Positions 40,699 to 53,509 of a stretch of DNA of 64,000 nucleotides are shown here, piece by piece. The stretch's first letter is position 1. The number at the start of each line of letters is the position of its first letter. Both the position numbers and the translations under genes were made by a program. The stretch is from Hofstenia miamia (Eukaryota; Xenacoelomorpha; Acoela; Hofsteniidae): NCBI GenBank assembly GCA_900660155.1, contig CABFPE010000017.1:907385-971384 (forward strand), given 5' to 3'. Under the pieces are notes generated by a model, which saw only the letters and a list, made by a program, of their open reading frames with translations, did no database searches and was not told where the DNA came from.

Positions 40699-40897
40699 CA
40701 TCAAAGAGATCTTTGAATTCTATTATAATTTATTTTTCTTTTAAGATTGATTTTGTGTGAATNTGATCCGGAAAACATCACTGAAGAAGAAGTAATGGAG
40801 AATATAAGTGCATTTTATGATAAGGCACCAACATCAAAGAGATCTTTGAATTCTATTATAATTTATTTTTCTTTTAAGATTGATTTTGTGTGAATTT
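40699..40897 (+). repeat. 64-bp sequence repeated either side of N at 40763
   Basis: CATCAAAGAGATCTTTGAATTC through TTTTGTGTGAAT occurs at 40699-40762 and again at about 40832-40895. Between them, after the N, are 68 bases found nowhere else in the window, which read as DPENITEEEVMENISAFYDK in one frame. Most likely a misjoined or unmerged contig end; the intervening piece may come from elsewhere. Confidence 0.75.
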
Positions 40898-40899
40898 CA

Positions 40900-43340
40900 A
40901 TTAGCTATCCAATTATAGAGTACATCAGAATAATTGAAGATTTCTATTTTGAAAAAACCTTAAATCAACTATTATATAAATGCTAAGAAAAAATATTTTG
41001 TTATGAGTAGAATTTTAAAGCAAAATACCAACTGTCTGCAAAACTGTTTCTATTTTGTGAAATTAAATTAGTTGCTCTACTTTTAATTTGAAAGGGGGTT
41101 TAAGTAAATTGGGAATTTGAGTCTAAGTGAATCGATTCAATTTTTCACTGAGAGAACTGTCGTGCGCCGTTCACTTTGCTCAGACAAATGCAGTTATTAA
41201 TGGTGGTAAAAGGGACTAACGCTCCGTGTTCACTCCATTTTCTTTTCCACCAGTCGGTAGTAGGGAAATTTATTCTCATTTTTAAAAGGTAGGATTGTTT
41301 ATTTATCTCTAATCTCAATTGGATTTTAATGAGCAAGTTAGTTGCTATGTGATTTATATATATTGTCTCAGCAAGAACCCAAATTATCAATGTTTTCAAT
41401 ATTAACAAACTCATTTAAATTTTACTCAATCAGTAACATCCTTGATTTCAAGAATGATAAAAATCACATTTCTACATATTTACAACTGGTCCATTGTTAA
41501 CCAATTTTACCAACAAAGTAAAGTGATTTTTGTAAGTGAGGAACGCATTAGAGACTAAATATTATTCAGCAAATTGATGGGAACCTGGTTGTTGAATCTA
41601 CTTGATCAGCACTATGGTGAATAACACATCATCATTAGCTTTAAAAAGAAAATATTGCTACATTAAACTGCTAGCCCCCCTTCAATGTAGCAACTTTTGT
41701 TAAAAATAATGCTCTGCAGGATAGTTATGAAAATTTCGTTAATTTTAAATATATTACTTCGATTTATTGCTTTTCTACTCAAATAGTAATTGTTACAAAT
41801 TCAAATATATAGACGCATATACATGTAGCAATATTTTACAAATATAATTCACTATTGCTACCAATAGAATCCACTCGAACGATAGTTGTACCCATGAGAT
41901 TATTTGGACGTTAAATTTAATACAGGAAGTCCTTGTCTATGAGAGCTTTGTTTGAAACATGCTGTTGGCGGCATTTAAAGGATTTAAGAAGACATTACCA
42001 TGTTCTAAGTAGATTTTTTTCCCGTCGAGACAATCGAATTACCGCGTCTCTAGACAAAATGCTAAGCAACATTGTTTAGTGAACTTAAACGTTTGAAAAA
42101 TCTAATCAATTTTTTAAATGTCAAAATGTGTTAATTGAATTTTCAGATCACTGCAAATACAGAAGGTATACATTGTATATTTGACATAGGCAAATGAAAT
42201 TTTAACAAGCTAAAAAACTAAATAAAAGTATAGCCTACTTATCTATATAATGCATTATCGCTAACACATAGTTCAAGAAATTTTTATTTCTCTGTTGCAA
42301 ACCCTTTTCATACCAATTTAAAAATGATGTTTTAAAGAGACGCCGTACATGAATTAGTGAATGACAGTAATTGAACCATGCTTATTAAGCATTGCTTAAT
42401 ATATCTCCAAATCACTACTTAGCATGATGAGAAGATCTGTGTATTTATCATACCCATTTTTCGATTTAGTTTTATATATATTATAATTTCATTGATTGTC
42501 TTAGTCTGAATTTCTATATAATTTTTTTATAATTGATTTTTTTAATTGCTCATGAAGTTCGATGTTTTATGTTGCCAAAAAGCAAACTAAGCCTAATGTC
42601 TTACAACTTACGATAAATAGCGAAAGATCGTTGAATTTTAAGACATTATAAGCTAATATCGAGTTGGTTTCGGGTCCTCGAGTTGAGTTGTTGGAACAAG
42701 CCTACCTATTCAATGATCTAGCATTACCTGTTTAATACAAATTCCAAAAAAAATTCAACATCAAAAATTCAATAATCAAAACATCTATTTCGACAATTTA
42801 AAATATGGGAAAATTTTAAGATTTCTCTTCTCAGTGAATTCAAATAAAATAGCGTTGAGTGTATTGCAGAACAATGAAATTTTCTGGATGACAGATAATG
42901 TTTTATAGCTATTTAAATATTTAATGAATCCTGTGAATCTAATCTAATCGTATTCGTAACATAATTTGCTTAGAGCAGACATTCTTTAAATTTAGGATCA
43001 TTATAAACATATCGTGAAATCGAATTGATTTTAAAACTGCCTGAGTATTGGAAAATTTAGTTCACTATGGAATTTTAATAATTATTAACTATTTACGAAT
43101 ATTTTAAGTAGTAAGCATCACTTTAGCTTATCCAGATAGAAAATAATTTTAACGGATGAAGTATTGGCTTATGTCATATTTGTAGTCTGCATGTTTGCCT
43201 TGATTTTAAATTTCTTAAAAATAATTATTTTAAGATTACATTAAAGGTAACTTAAAGATGTAGATAGTTATTTGAAACATTGATTCTCTTCAAGATTAGA
43301 AACCAGTAGGTAAGGAATAAATTTTTGGAATCTTTTTACT
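40900..43340. other. intergenic AT-rich sequence
   Basis: No supported gene. The − strand ORF at 41145-41414 shows no recognisable domain. Confidence 0.45.
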
Positions 43341-43347
43341 TTTAGGG

Positions 43348-43566
43348 TTGTTAAGAATATATCTACGTGTAGTTGTTGTAATGATTATTTATCTTAATAG
43401 CATTCTTGTATCTATTTGGTTGTATTTATTCAGAAGCATTAGGCATTTTAAAAAGGAAATTCAAACAAAATCCATTAGTAAATCTAAAACTGTTAGGAAG
43501 TTAAAGAAAATTAAACAATCTGCAAAGCCTCTTAACATAATCGGAATTTTTATTGCTTGTTTTTAG
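43348..43566 (+). CDS. possible small membrane-protein exon, unidentified
   Basis: An ORF preceded by a pyrimidine-rich TTTTTACTTTTAG acceptor-like site at about 43346. It encodes one hydrophobic helix (VVVVMIIYLNSILVSIWLYL) followed by a strongly basic tail (KSISKSKTVRKLKKIKQSAK). The shape suits a terminal exon of a membrane protein, but AT-rich DNA gives such frames by chance, and I see no partner exons. Low confidence. Confidence 0.15.
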   Translation: MLRIYLRVVVVMIIYLNSILVSIWLYLFRSIRHFKKEIQTKSISKSKTVRKLKKIKQSAKPLNIIGIFIACF

Positions 43567-43599
43567 ATGTTTTTAGTGTTGCCCATTTGTATTTTAGTT

Positions 43600-44497
43600 T
43601 GTGATGTTTTAATATATATTTATTATTTTGGAAGCTTACTTAAACTTTGTAGCTATTTAATATTTTATACTGTAGTCTAACTATGGTACACCTATTGAAA
43701 CATTTATCAACCCTTAATTTTATCTTAATTGAAATCCTTGATTTGTTTGCACTTTAATGTTCCAAACATTTAATTACATAAAATTTTGTGATTCCATAAT
43801 GGAATGGAAGAAAAACCATTTATGTTAATTATGGATTGCATTGTTAAAAATATGGCCAAAATGGTAATCCATAAATTTACTGTTATATAATACTGAATTG
43901 CTTTTGAGAAATGCATTCTACTTACATTTCCCTATAATTCAAGATACTTTACGTAATGATCATAAAGTATGTTCGAAATTTAATATACGGCAATTTTATA
44001 TTGCCAACAAATTTCGGTTTGCCATATATGACCACCCTGACAATAAATAGTGTTTCTTGCTAAAAAAAACACATGCAATATCATTCAAATAAAATGACAG
44101 CGAAAAATCATCCTCTCTAATGTCTAGAATTTTTGAGAAAAAATTTGATAAATAGAAGTACCGAAAAGATATTAAAACAAACAGGGAATTTCATTTGCAA
44201 AATCATGAATTGTTCATGAATTTTGTTGTAAATTCAATTCACAACGCATACAGTGAATTTCTGTGGATAATGTATGTAAAATATAATCAATGAATATATT
44301 ATTTATAAATACTTTGATGTAGCTGTGAGTAGGAAATTGTCGAAGCAGCCACAGACGGCAATTTCCTCTCTTTTTACGCACTTTCTGCTGGCTATTCAAG
44401 CTTGACCTATTCGTTTTATTGTCCCTTTACAAAATCCTTGATTATAATTATTTGCAACTGGTAAATGACGCATTTTATTAATTAATCAAAGTAGATA
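43600..44497. other. intergenic AT-rich sequence
   Basis: Nothing recognisable up to the assembly gap. Confidence 0.5.
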
Positions 44498-44660
44498 NNN
44501 NNNNNNNNNNNNNNNNNNNNNNNNNNNNNNNNNNNNNNNNNNNNNNNNNNNNNNNNNNNNNNNNNNNNNNNNNNNNNNNNNNNNNNNNNNNNNNNNNNNN
44601 NNNNNNNNNNNNNNNNNNNNNNNNNNNNNNNNNNNNNNNNNNNNNNNNNNNNNNNNNNNN
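44498..44660. other. assembly gap (163 N) at a (TA)n tract
   Basis: (AT)n follows directly at 44661-44688, so a microsatellite probably caused the break. Confidence 0.95.
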
Positions 44661-44692
<32 letters not shown>

Positions 44693-45615
44693 CAGTATAC
44701 AGTTGAAACCCTTAAAGTATTTTGCTCATAATTGGTATTTTACTGAGGCCAGAAACAAAGTACGCAAAGTACATGTCATCTAAGCTATGCTTTGGAATTT
44801 AAAATCTTTTTATAAGTGTCAATTCAAAAACTGAAAATTTGCATAGCTATATATATATATATACGTTGTCCTCGAGCTTCTTATGCGCTGTTCAGACTAT
44901 TGGTTTTTGTCATTCGTAAGTTTATCAACTGAACAATCCATCGCATAACACTCGATAATATGAAAAACCAACCGATTTTTTTGCAAAAACAAGACGCGAA
45001 TTTTAGCACTACTTGCAATTAATTTCTTAATTTAATAGCCAAAGTAGCGAGGTGTAAACTGCTTTTAGCAATGGCTATAACTGCAGCTGCTAAGCCCATC
45101 TTAGTACGAACAAGCGCACTTTCATAGGAGACATTAAATTGAACTCATGGTGTTAAGAAGTCCTTTATTAGAGAAATGTTAATTTCTTTTTGTAACATTT
45201 TTGCTTATAAATACATATATTTATGTACAGGTAGAAATCTTCATCTTATTGTTGTTGGTGTGCTCAAAAACAACTAGAGTTTACACGACACTGAAAAAAT
45301 ACAATAATGTACAAAATGAGCGCCTTAACAAATAAATTTTGAACTTTCTATTTTAATGGATCACTGAAAATTATCGCTAAGAGTGAGTTCCCACTACAAT
45401 ATTCTGGATGCAAGAAAAACGTAATACTAACTGACATTTATGTACTTTTTTATGTAATTGTTGATGATATTTTAGAAATTTTGTCCTGAAGTGGTCTAAC
45501 ATATGCAAGCCACTGAAATCATTCAAAAATTCTGAAAATTTTTAGAAAATTGTGGTACCCACTCCGGCCACATAGAGAACGACACCCCTGTGAAGGAATA
45601 TGCAAATTTAACAAC

Positions 45616-45616
<1 letters not shown>

Positions 45617-45676
<60 letters not shown>
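45617..45676. repeat. (TAA)n microsatellite
   Basis: About twenty perfect AAT/TAA units. It could be the tail of a decayed retroelement, but no coding remnant is visible beside it. Confidence 0.95.
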
Positions 45677-45677
<1 letters not shown>

Positions 45678-45679
45678 CA

Positions 45680-48600
45680 AATCCTCACAATAACAAAAAA
45701 TTACATTATGAAGTATAAAATAATTGTGAATATAATGCTATTGATGTGTGCAATTATATAATTTTGCGGCATAATTCAGTTTACCTTCACATGTTTTCAC
45801 ATACTTATTTGGTTAACAAATGAATTTGCTTATATTAAGTCTGTCTGCAATGATGAAGAGTCTAACCTTTCTATGGCAACATGGAATAATTCATATTCAA
45901 CACCAATGAATTCCTTGGCTAGGGTTGAATTATGCTTAAAGTTGTGGTTATGATTGAAAAGGCAATCAATCCATTGGAAACAGTAACCAAAAGTTCCAGT
46001 GTGAAAAAACTTATAGATAGAGCTTAGCAATCATCATAATCGTGTAGCGAGATGCCTGGTTACTACATAAAAGTGCAAACGTTTTTTGAGATATAGGCTC
46101 TTCAACCCCAAAATTGGTTACGTTTTCCAGTGTTTGATTACTTTTCCCAATTCGGTAGAAAATTCACACCGGGAAAAGGTCTTAAATTTTCACCCTACTA
46201 GATTACATATTACCTTGGTTTGTCTAATAGTGCCATAAATGCAACTCAATTATAAAAATACCTAAATTTTTTTCTCCAAATTTTAATATTATTTTAGCGG
46301 AGAGAGGATCAATATGTTATTCGATATAGCTTAAAGAAACCCAATGACATGTTTCTATTTATTCGAAAATTATTGTAGGGTCTAAGCTCTCAAAAACTTC
46401 TTAAGTCTGATCGTAGGGCTGAAAATGAATCATTATCATTTTGGCTGCCATAACTCACAATGTGAAGCACCTTTGGACTATTTATAACTTTCAAATGGTA
46501 TTAAGATCTAAGCTGTAGGAACCTTATTAATCTCTCTATAAATCTTCTAAGCAATGATTTGTGAAACTAGGTTTATCAAAAAAGTTCTTAAGTTTTTTAA
46601 GCGTCTCTGGACCATCTAGAAACCATAAAAGCTCCCCAAATCCTTATATACCATCAAAATAAAAATATAGTTTCCTTAAAGTTGAAATAAATTACTCAGG
46701 GGTTTCTAAGGCCCTTAAAATGAATTTGAGATTGAAATATGTGAAATACAGACTAATAATTTGTAAGAAAATCCATTTTCAGTCCTGTCTTCGACCAGGT
46801 ATAGGCAATTAGGACACAGATTCTGAATAAAGAGAGCTAGCATTATCGAATGGTATATAAATCTAAGCCATAAGACCAGTATTCATTTTTTAATAAGAGA
46901 TCAAACTTTGATGAGGTTTGAATAAGTTTTCTACAAAGTTTCAAAATATTGCTAAGTGTTTCATCTCAACCAAAGAGCCCTAAAACCTTTAATGAGTTAG
47001 TAGAATATTCCTGAAGATATTTTAAGGACTCTTATAAGCCACTTTGATATCATATCTGGAGCTTCAATGTGTGATAAGAGCTCACCGAAGCTTACCATTT
47101 TCAGCCAACCAGCGCTTTGTTTATGGAACAGTTATACGCTTATTCTTACACTAATGCATAGGGTTCGGCGTAATGATTTTCTAAATGTTCTTAATATGCT
47201 TAATCTATCGACCTGCAAAAATGGACTTTTAAGCTAATACCCGGCTACGGTGTCGCCGAATGGGAAGAAAATTTCATTCAAAATCGAGTACGGTTACTCA
47301 TTCGCACCTAAAAAACCGAGTTTCAAAAGTTAAAATATTTCAACTTCAAATTCTAATCACTTGTTGTTTACAGATGCCATTTCCTACTTCTGTCAATCAA
47401 AACATAATTGCGAGATAGTAAATCGATCACAGATAATCCATCTGTCCAAAAATTGGTGATGCGAATAATATATCAAATCCGGTTCTTCTGAAAAAAGTCT
47501 GCTGACAAAAACTATTAGCCTTGAACCAAAACAACAGCATTTTGTCAAAAATTTCTGATAAAATCGATGACTGAACCAGACATTTAGATTAGACCTAAGC
47601 CTTATTAGTATTAGTGCCATATTTTGAGGAATAATGCAAAATTATTTCTTGTATAAACTTAAAACAAAATGTTAGACATCTCAAAGTTAAAGGTCTTCTA
47701 CTGCATATTTTATAAGACCAATGAGGCTTAGAATGTGTCAACATATTAACAATGCTGAGGTTGAAAATTCATATTTTCTGTCGCTTGGGGGCTTAGTATA
47801 AATTTATCTCTTTTCAATGTGATAAGAACACATTAAATGTAAAAAATGTAACCTCTCTAAATACAAAAATAAATTTCATATTCGAATGAATAATTTGATT
47901 GAATATCACGTATATCTAAACTTGTCTTTGGTTCCTGTGCATGCATTCTAGTAGCCTCTTGCAGAGTTGATGGTAGATTTCTCAAAGCTTTGTTTCTGTT
48001 TTATCAAGTGGATCGATTTCCAACTTTGGTATCTGGTTGGTTTTAACGAAAATTCAGGTATTATTAGCGAATTTCACTTTCCCCAAAAAATTAATGAACA
48101 ATTCAAATTTTTGAATGTAATATTTAGCTACACAATTCCGTTAGTTAGTAGTACTCTTGCCATATTCATTAATAAAAACTAATTGAGTCTATTGGTAGTA
48201 TATCAAATAAGGATGAAGCATGAAATTTTACAATTCACATACCAATTTAAAATGCTATGAAGCCTATCTACAATTCTCATAGCTAACTTTATTTAAAGGA
48301 ACTTCATTATTTCTGCAATGCAATATATCTGAACAAATAATGCATTGTTAAACCACTTTTTCAGGATATTGCCCGACAGTTGCTTGTGATCTTTACCTTC
48401 GTTGATGTCAGTGATCTCAGTGTTTCAAAATTGCAGAATAATGTGCTTTAAAGAGCTAAACAACTTAAATTGTTGAGATTTGTAAGAATTTTGTTAAAGC
48501 AGTTAACACAATTACAATTCATTCTGATGCATATCGGAAGCCTTTGTAATCGAAGAGACCTCAAAACAACATTTGACAAAAAGCGAACAATGCAGTCATC

Positions 48601-51600
48601 AGAAAAAATACTCTTAAAAGGCACAATATTTCCTCTATCATTCATAACAGAAATCATGTCAAAATAGATAAAACGAACGTCCAGAGCCACACCGACTTTG
48701 GTGGGACAGCAATCAACACCGGGTGCGATGAGTATCAGCCTAGACAGTATAATTTTAGAATTTCCTTCAATCAAAAGAGGTATATCTCTTAGCTAACTTA
48801 TTAAATTTGCCAAAAATGATCATGAAATTCAAGGCAGACTTGAGTACATACTAGAACCGGTCCTTAGCTGACTTATTATACAAAACCTTAAGAAATTCAA
48901 AATATTATTCACTATAAATATTTATTATCATTAACCTATGTTATGCCACGCATTTTTTAATATATTTTATAGTTATCTTCAAGAAATTTTAAAATGTGAT
49001 AATTGAAGACCTAATAAATGTATATAAAATCTCAAAACACTAAAGAATAGATAACTGTCTCATCTTTCATTTTCACCCGGTCCCAAATCCATTCAAGCAT
49101 GTCTTTTCCCGCATCAAAGTTCCCCGCGGCTACGGCGCTAAGACGTGTGTTTCTGCTGCCATGGGCTTTAGACTACCATAGAATCCGACCATTAGGCATG
49201 AGAAGAATTTGAATGTCTGTACAAAAATCAGATTTTTCATTCAACAAAAATTAATATTTTCATGAACTTTTGTCACAAATGCTACCCATTTCACGGGTGC
49301 ACATTGCACCATAAATGTGTCCACATACCAATTTTCTAAATTTCATAATACGCGTGGGGAAACTTGTTTGACAGTGTGAACAAAATCAAGTGTAACCATC
49401 TTGTTGCACTAGCATAATAAGCATTTTATGAGGTTATCATATTTTCTTTTACATCCTTCTTCTATTTCTGCACTATTTTTTAAATTTTAAATTCAGAGGA
49501 CAAGTTCTGATATTAATCCAAAAATTTGGACATACAAAGCAGCTGATTTGTGTTTAAAATATAGAGTGCAGCTGCACTATCTTTTGGCAAAACAATATCT
49601 TGATGAACTTTTAGTATTTTCGCTATTAGATAATAATATTTTTTCTAGAGATTAATGTTTTAAAATTATAAAAGCCACATACAGTTTTCTGAAAAACCCT
49701 GGGATTGTACAGTTCTATAGGAATTAATAATAAGATTTTAGTGAAGCTGCTTTTAGAAACAAATTTAAAGTATATGCAAAGCAGTTTTATCTCTGAATTT
49801 CTATTATTTAAAAGTTATTAGTTCACTTGCACATTATACAACAAAAAATACTAGAATGATTTATGATAGAAGATTTCGATTGAGCACACAACTTTCACGG
49901 AAGCTCAACGTTATAGTATATAGAGTAGCCATGTACATGCATGGGGTACTGAAAATATTAACTAAATATGAGTTAGATTTTATTCTGATTTAAGTTAATT
50001 AAATGAATTCAGTCAATTTTTGTTGCTAAGTCACACACATTTCATTTAAGTTTCTAGATGTCAATAGAGTGTGCTATCAATCGTTAAGGGAGTGTTGCAA
50101 TTCATTGCGTTAGCCAGTAATGTTCCAACCCTTAACATTAATTTTAGCGAAACAGTTTTTGTTAGAAAGACCACAAATCAACCATCATAAATATATATAT
50201 ATAATTTGCTAGTTGTTAAAAAATAATTTTCTTAAGGTATTTCTCATTGCTCACCTCAGATTGTTCATAACATTGATGTTCACTGAATTTGAATTTGTTA
50301 TTTACAATATCGTCTTATTTGAATTTAAGTATATACAATAAGAAAAGTACAGCTAGTCTGGAAATTTAAGGAATTACAGATAGGTGACGGTTATAGGTGG
50401 TGATGGGTGCATACAAAATGTCACGAGCACTTTCCAATGTATTTTTAGGGCATCCTCAATCGTAATATTAAAATGATATTTTCAAGTGTATTCAATAATT
50501 CGCACGCCTTAACTTTATGAATTCCCAGAAGTGTAAAATCTCACTTAACTAAGCTCATATTTCAACGAATTATTTAATAAATTCTCATTATTTTTGGAAA
50601 TTTCCCAAATGAATTTCGTTAAATTAAATTTGATTTAAAGCATTGAAAAAGTTGATCGTTAGTTTTTGAGTTTTACATTTGTCTACACGCGCCTCTAATT
50701 TATTTCTCCGAAGAACAACTTCCTGATTTTTACGCACATAGATTTAATCCGCTTTCCTATGCGGAAAATAGCCTGACTTCAAAGCGTTAAGATTTAAATG
50801 AGAAAATCTTAATACCAGTCAACTCTTACATTCATTGATAAAATGCAGGTAATTTTTCTATTTCCTTTTCAATTACTAACTCCTGGATGAAACTCGTTAT
50901 TAAGCTTTCTAAGAAATTATTAATCTGCGCACCATTCAAACGGCATTGAGTTTCATAATATTTGCATGTTGTAAGTTAATTAAAATTCCATCCAACAATA
51001 TTTTATTGAATGCAAGCCATTGTTTTTATGGAATAAATTTTCAGAAATGCTTTGTAAACTACTGGCGGAAAATCTATAAAATTTAATATTAAACATTTTC
51101 CGAAAACAAGTAGACGCATTTTCATAAACGTTTTTAATGTACTCACTTCTTTTCATATTGATTTTTGGCATTCAAAACCTTAAATTTATTGAAGGGCGGT
51201 ATTAATTGTATATTTATAATTCTCAAAACCATTTTGGACTACGCAAGAGGCCAGGAAAAAATTTTTCCAACCTTCATATGAAAGTTCACAGACGTACTTT
51301 GAGTGTAACCCTGGACAATTATTGGCAACATGATCAGAGTTCCAACTGCTAAAAATTCAATAGAAGTTTGCATTCATGAATTTTTTCAAAAGTGAATCTG
51401 CTCATTAAAAAATGTAATGACTGGTGTGAAATTTATTGAGTTCCTTACAATTATTTTATTTGAATCAAATCTCTATTACAGCATTTTTTAATTCAATACC
51501 TTACAAACATGTCCTTTATCTCTATTGATTGGAATTAGTCGATTTTTTTAGGTGCTTGGTTGTGTATTTGGTTGAAGTTTAATGAGCTTTTATGTAAATA

Positions 51601-52620
51601 ATTAATAAACTATTTTGCAAATGTGTCAAAACCAGAAACACCGGCACCAATCATTTTGTAATGTTTCGATGCTAATGCGCTTAATTGGTCGTGCATTCAT
51701 TTTAATTATGAAATCCATAAAATTTCAGGAAAGAATGATTCAGATTTTAAAAAATCGTTAACATTATTATTTAAATTTTGCTAAAAATTTGGTTACAAAA
51801 TACAGCTGATCATGCAAAATTATATGTAGACTGATGTTAAGAAGAAAAATAAAGTCTAATACTGGTTTTTGTCAATTATGATTAAATATTGTAAAATGTA
51901 TTCAAAAAATTTAGAACACCCAAATATTTTTTAGAAAAAATTCTTGCAATATTTTCCTTCAAAAACAAGTTTTTTTAACAAATTACTACAGCTAGCAATT
52001 AAATGTCATTTGCGAAAACTAATTCAGAGTGCAGTTATTTAGAAAATAATAATTTAATATTTTTTAATAAAATAATATTTAAAAATTAACTACTATATAA
52101 AATAATTTCTATGATCACTATTTTTCTAAACTATTTTTCAAAAATTCTGAAACAAGAAGAATGATTTTAAAATTTTATCCGACATTTCTAGATGGTAATA
52201 TTGTTTTTTAAATTTGATATAATGTAATAATTATATGTTTGCATTTCAATTTTTAATTTTTTGTGCGATATCATTTGGAAAACTGTTCTTGCCAATTACA
52301 CATTGCCCTCTACTAAATCCCCTAATCCACAGTGAGTTACATGATTTTAAGACACATCACATCGTCCTACCATAAACTTAATAATCACAGAGGTAACCTG
52401 CGAATTGGTTAAATGTGCGAGGCGCGTATAGATTTTTTGCTATGTTTATAGAATTGACATTATTAGGATAATACGTTTCTTTGATTTATTAATTATTTCT
52501 TATACCGTTAGCAAAAAAGAAACAGCGTGCATTAAATTCACTTAATCTTCTGTATAACTTTTATCTTAGTTACATATCCAATTGTGGTATTATTCTATCA
52601 GTTTGATAGACACTGAAAAT
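45680..52620. other. intergenic AT-rich sequence, 7 kb
   Basis: No gene or defined repeat. Weak ORFs (45830-46030, 47393-47620, 48448-48774, 50980-51171, all − strand) have no recognisable motif. The 48448-48774 frame (FDMISVMNDRGNIVPFKSIF) looks the most protein-like and may be an old element fragment. Confidence 0.45.
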
Positions 52621-52629
52621 GGTAAGAAT

Positions 52630-53040
52630 CGAAATTCAATTCTGATAAAAGTCAATGAATCATTTTTTCATCTAGAAAACAACGAAAATTCAATGAAAAT
52701 ATTAAAATGGATGTTTGTGATAACGAAATTACTCAAAACACATGTGTAAATTATCTTGGAGTGCAAATAACCACTGACTTAAAATAGCAAATTTATTCTC
52801 CCAATATTGAAAAATTGTCATGTGGAATTAAGGTATGTGTAGGGAATACGAGACCGCAAGAGACAAACGTGTTGTCTGATTTTTTAAAAGATGTTGTTAT
52901 ATTGTCATCTATCACCCCTATTACTCTCTCTGCTTATACATTATAAAATTTAATCAAGTCCATACTCCGGAAAAATTTCATCGAATTCACCAATTAAGAA
53001 TTTGCCATGAGCAAATATTCCTTAGATATACGCTGGGTTT
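52630..53040 (+). pseudogene. non-LTR reverse transcriptase remnant
   Basis: The + strand reads TCVNYLGVQITTDLK, then SPNIEKLSCGIKVCVGNTR after a stop, with a hydrophobic stretch further on. The YLGVxIxxxLxWxxHIxxL.. block is the standard RT segment after the palm. Heavily decayed. Confidence 0.45.
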
Positions 53041-53509
53041 TCGAGGAATCTGGTGGTGAATTAAAATAATTAAGAGGTATGCTGTAAAAATGTTGTTAAC
53101 CCTATTTTCACTAGGAAGTTTTCAAAATTTGTGATGACTTCAAAAAAACACCACGCGATAGAGAATTGTCACCTGACTTTGCACACGGCACACCTGGAGG
53201 GTTCTTTCACAAATTATTTAAAAAAACTAAATACTTTATGGTAGTTTTTGTTCCCATGGACATAAAACGCCTCATTATCTGAACACTAGCTATGGAAATA
53301 ATTTAAATATTTTTACAAAAATTGGAGTCCTCATTGAAAAAAATCATATTTGCTTGTACTTGAGGCATAAGAATATGTTTTCACACATATCTTCATCATT
53401 GCCTAAGTAGCACCTACCCCATAGATGTGTCATGTAAAAAGTTTTCAATATTACTTAACAGGCTTCGATAAAATTGTTCACAAATGCGGACAAATGGGTT
53501 TTGTTACGT

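Noticed and set aside
41145-41414. − strand 89-residue ORF
   Set aside because: No motif, no splice context, typical of chance ORFs in AT-rich DNA.
48448-48774. A 108-residue − strand ORF as a gene
   Set aside because: It looks somewhat protein-like, but there is no recognisable motif, start context or neighbouring exon; kept only as a note in the 7-kb region.
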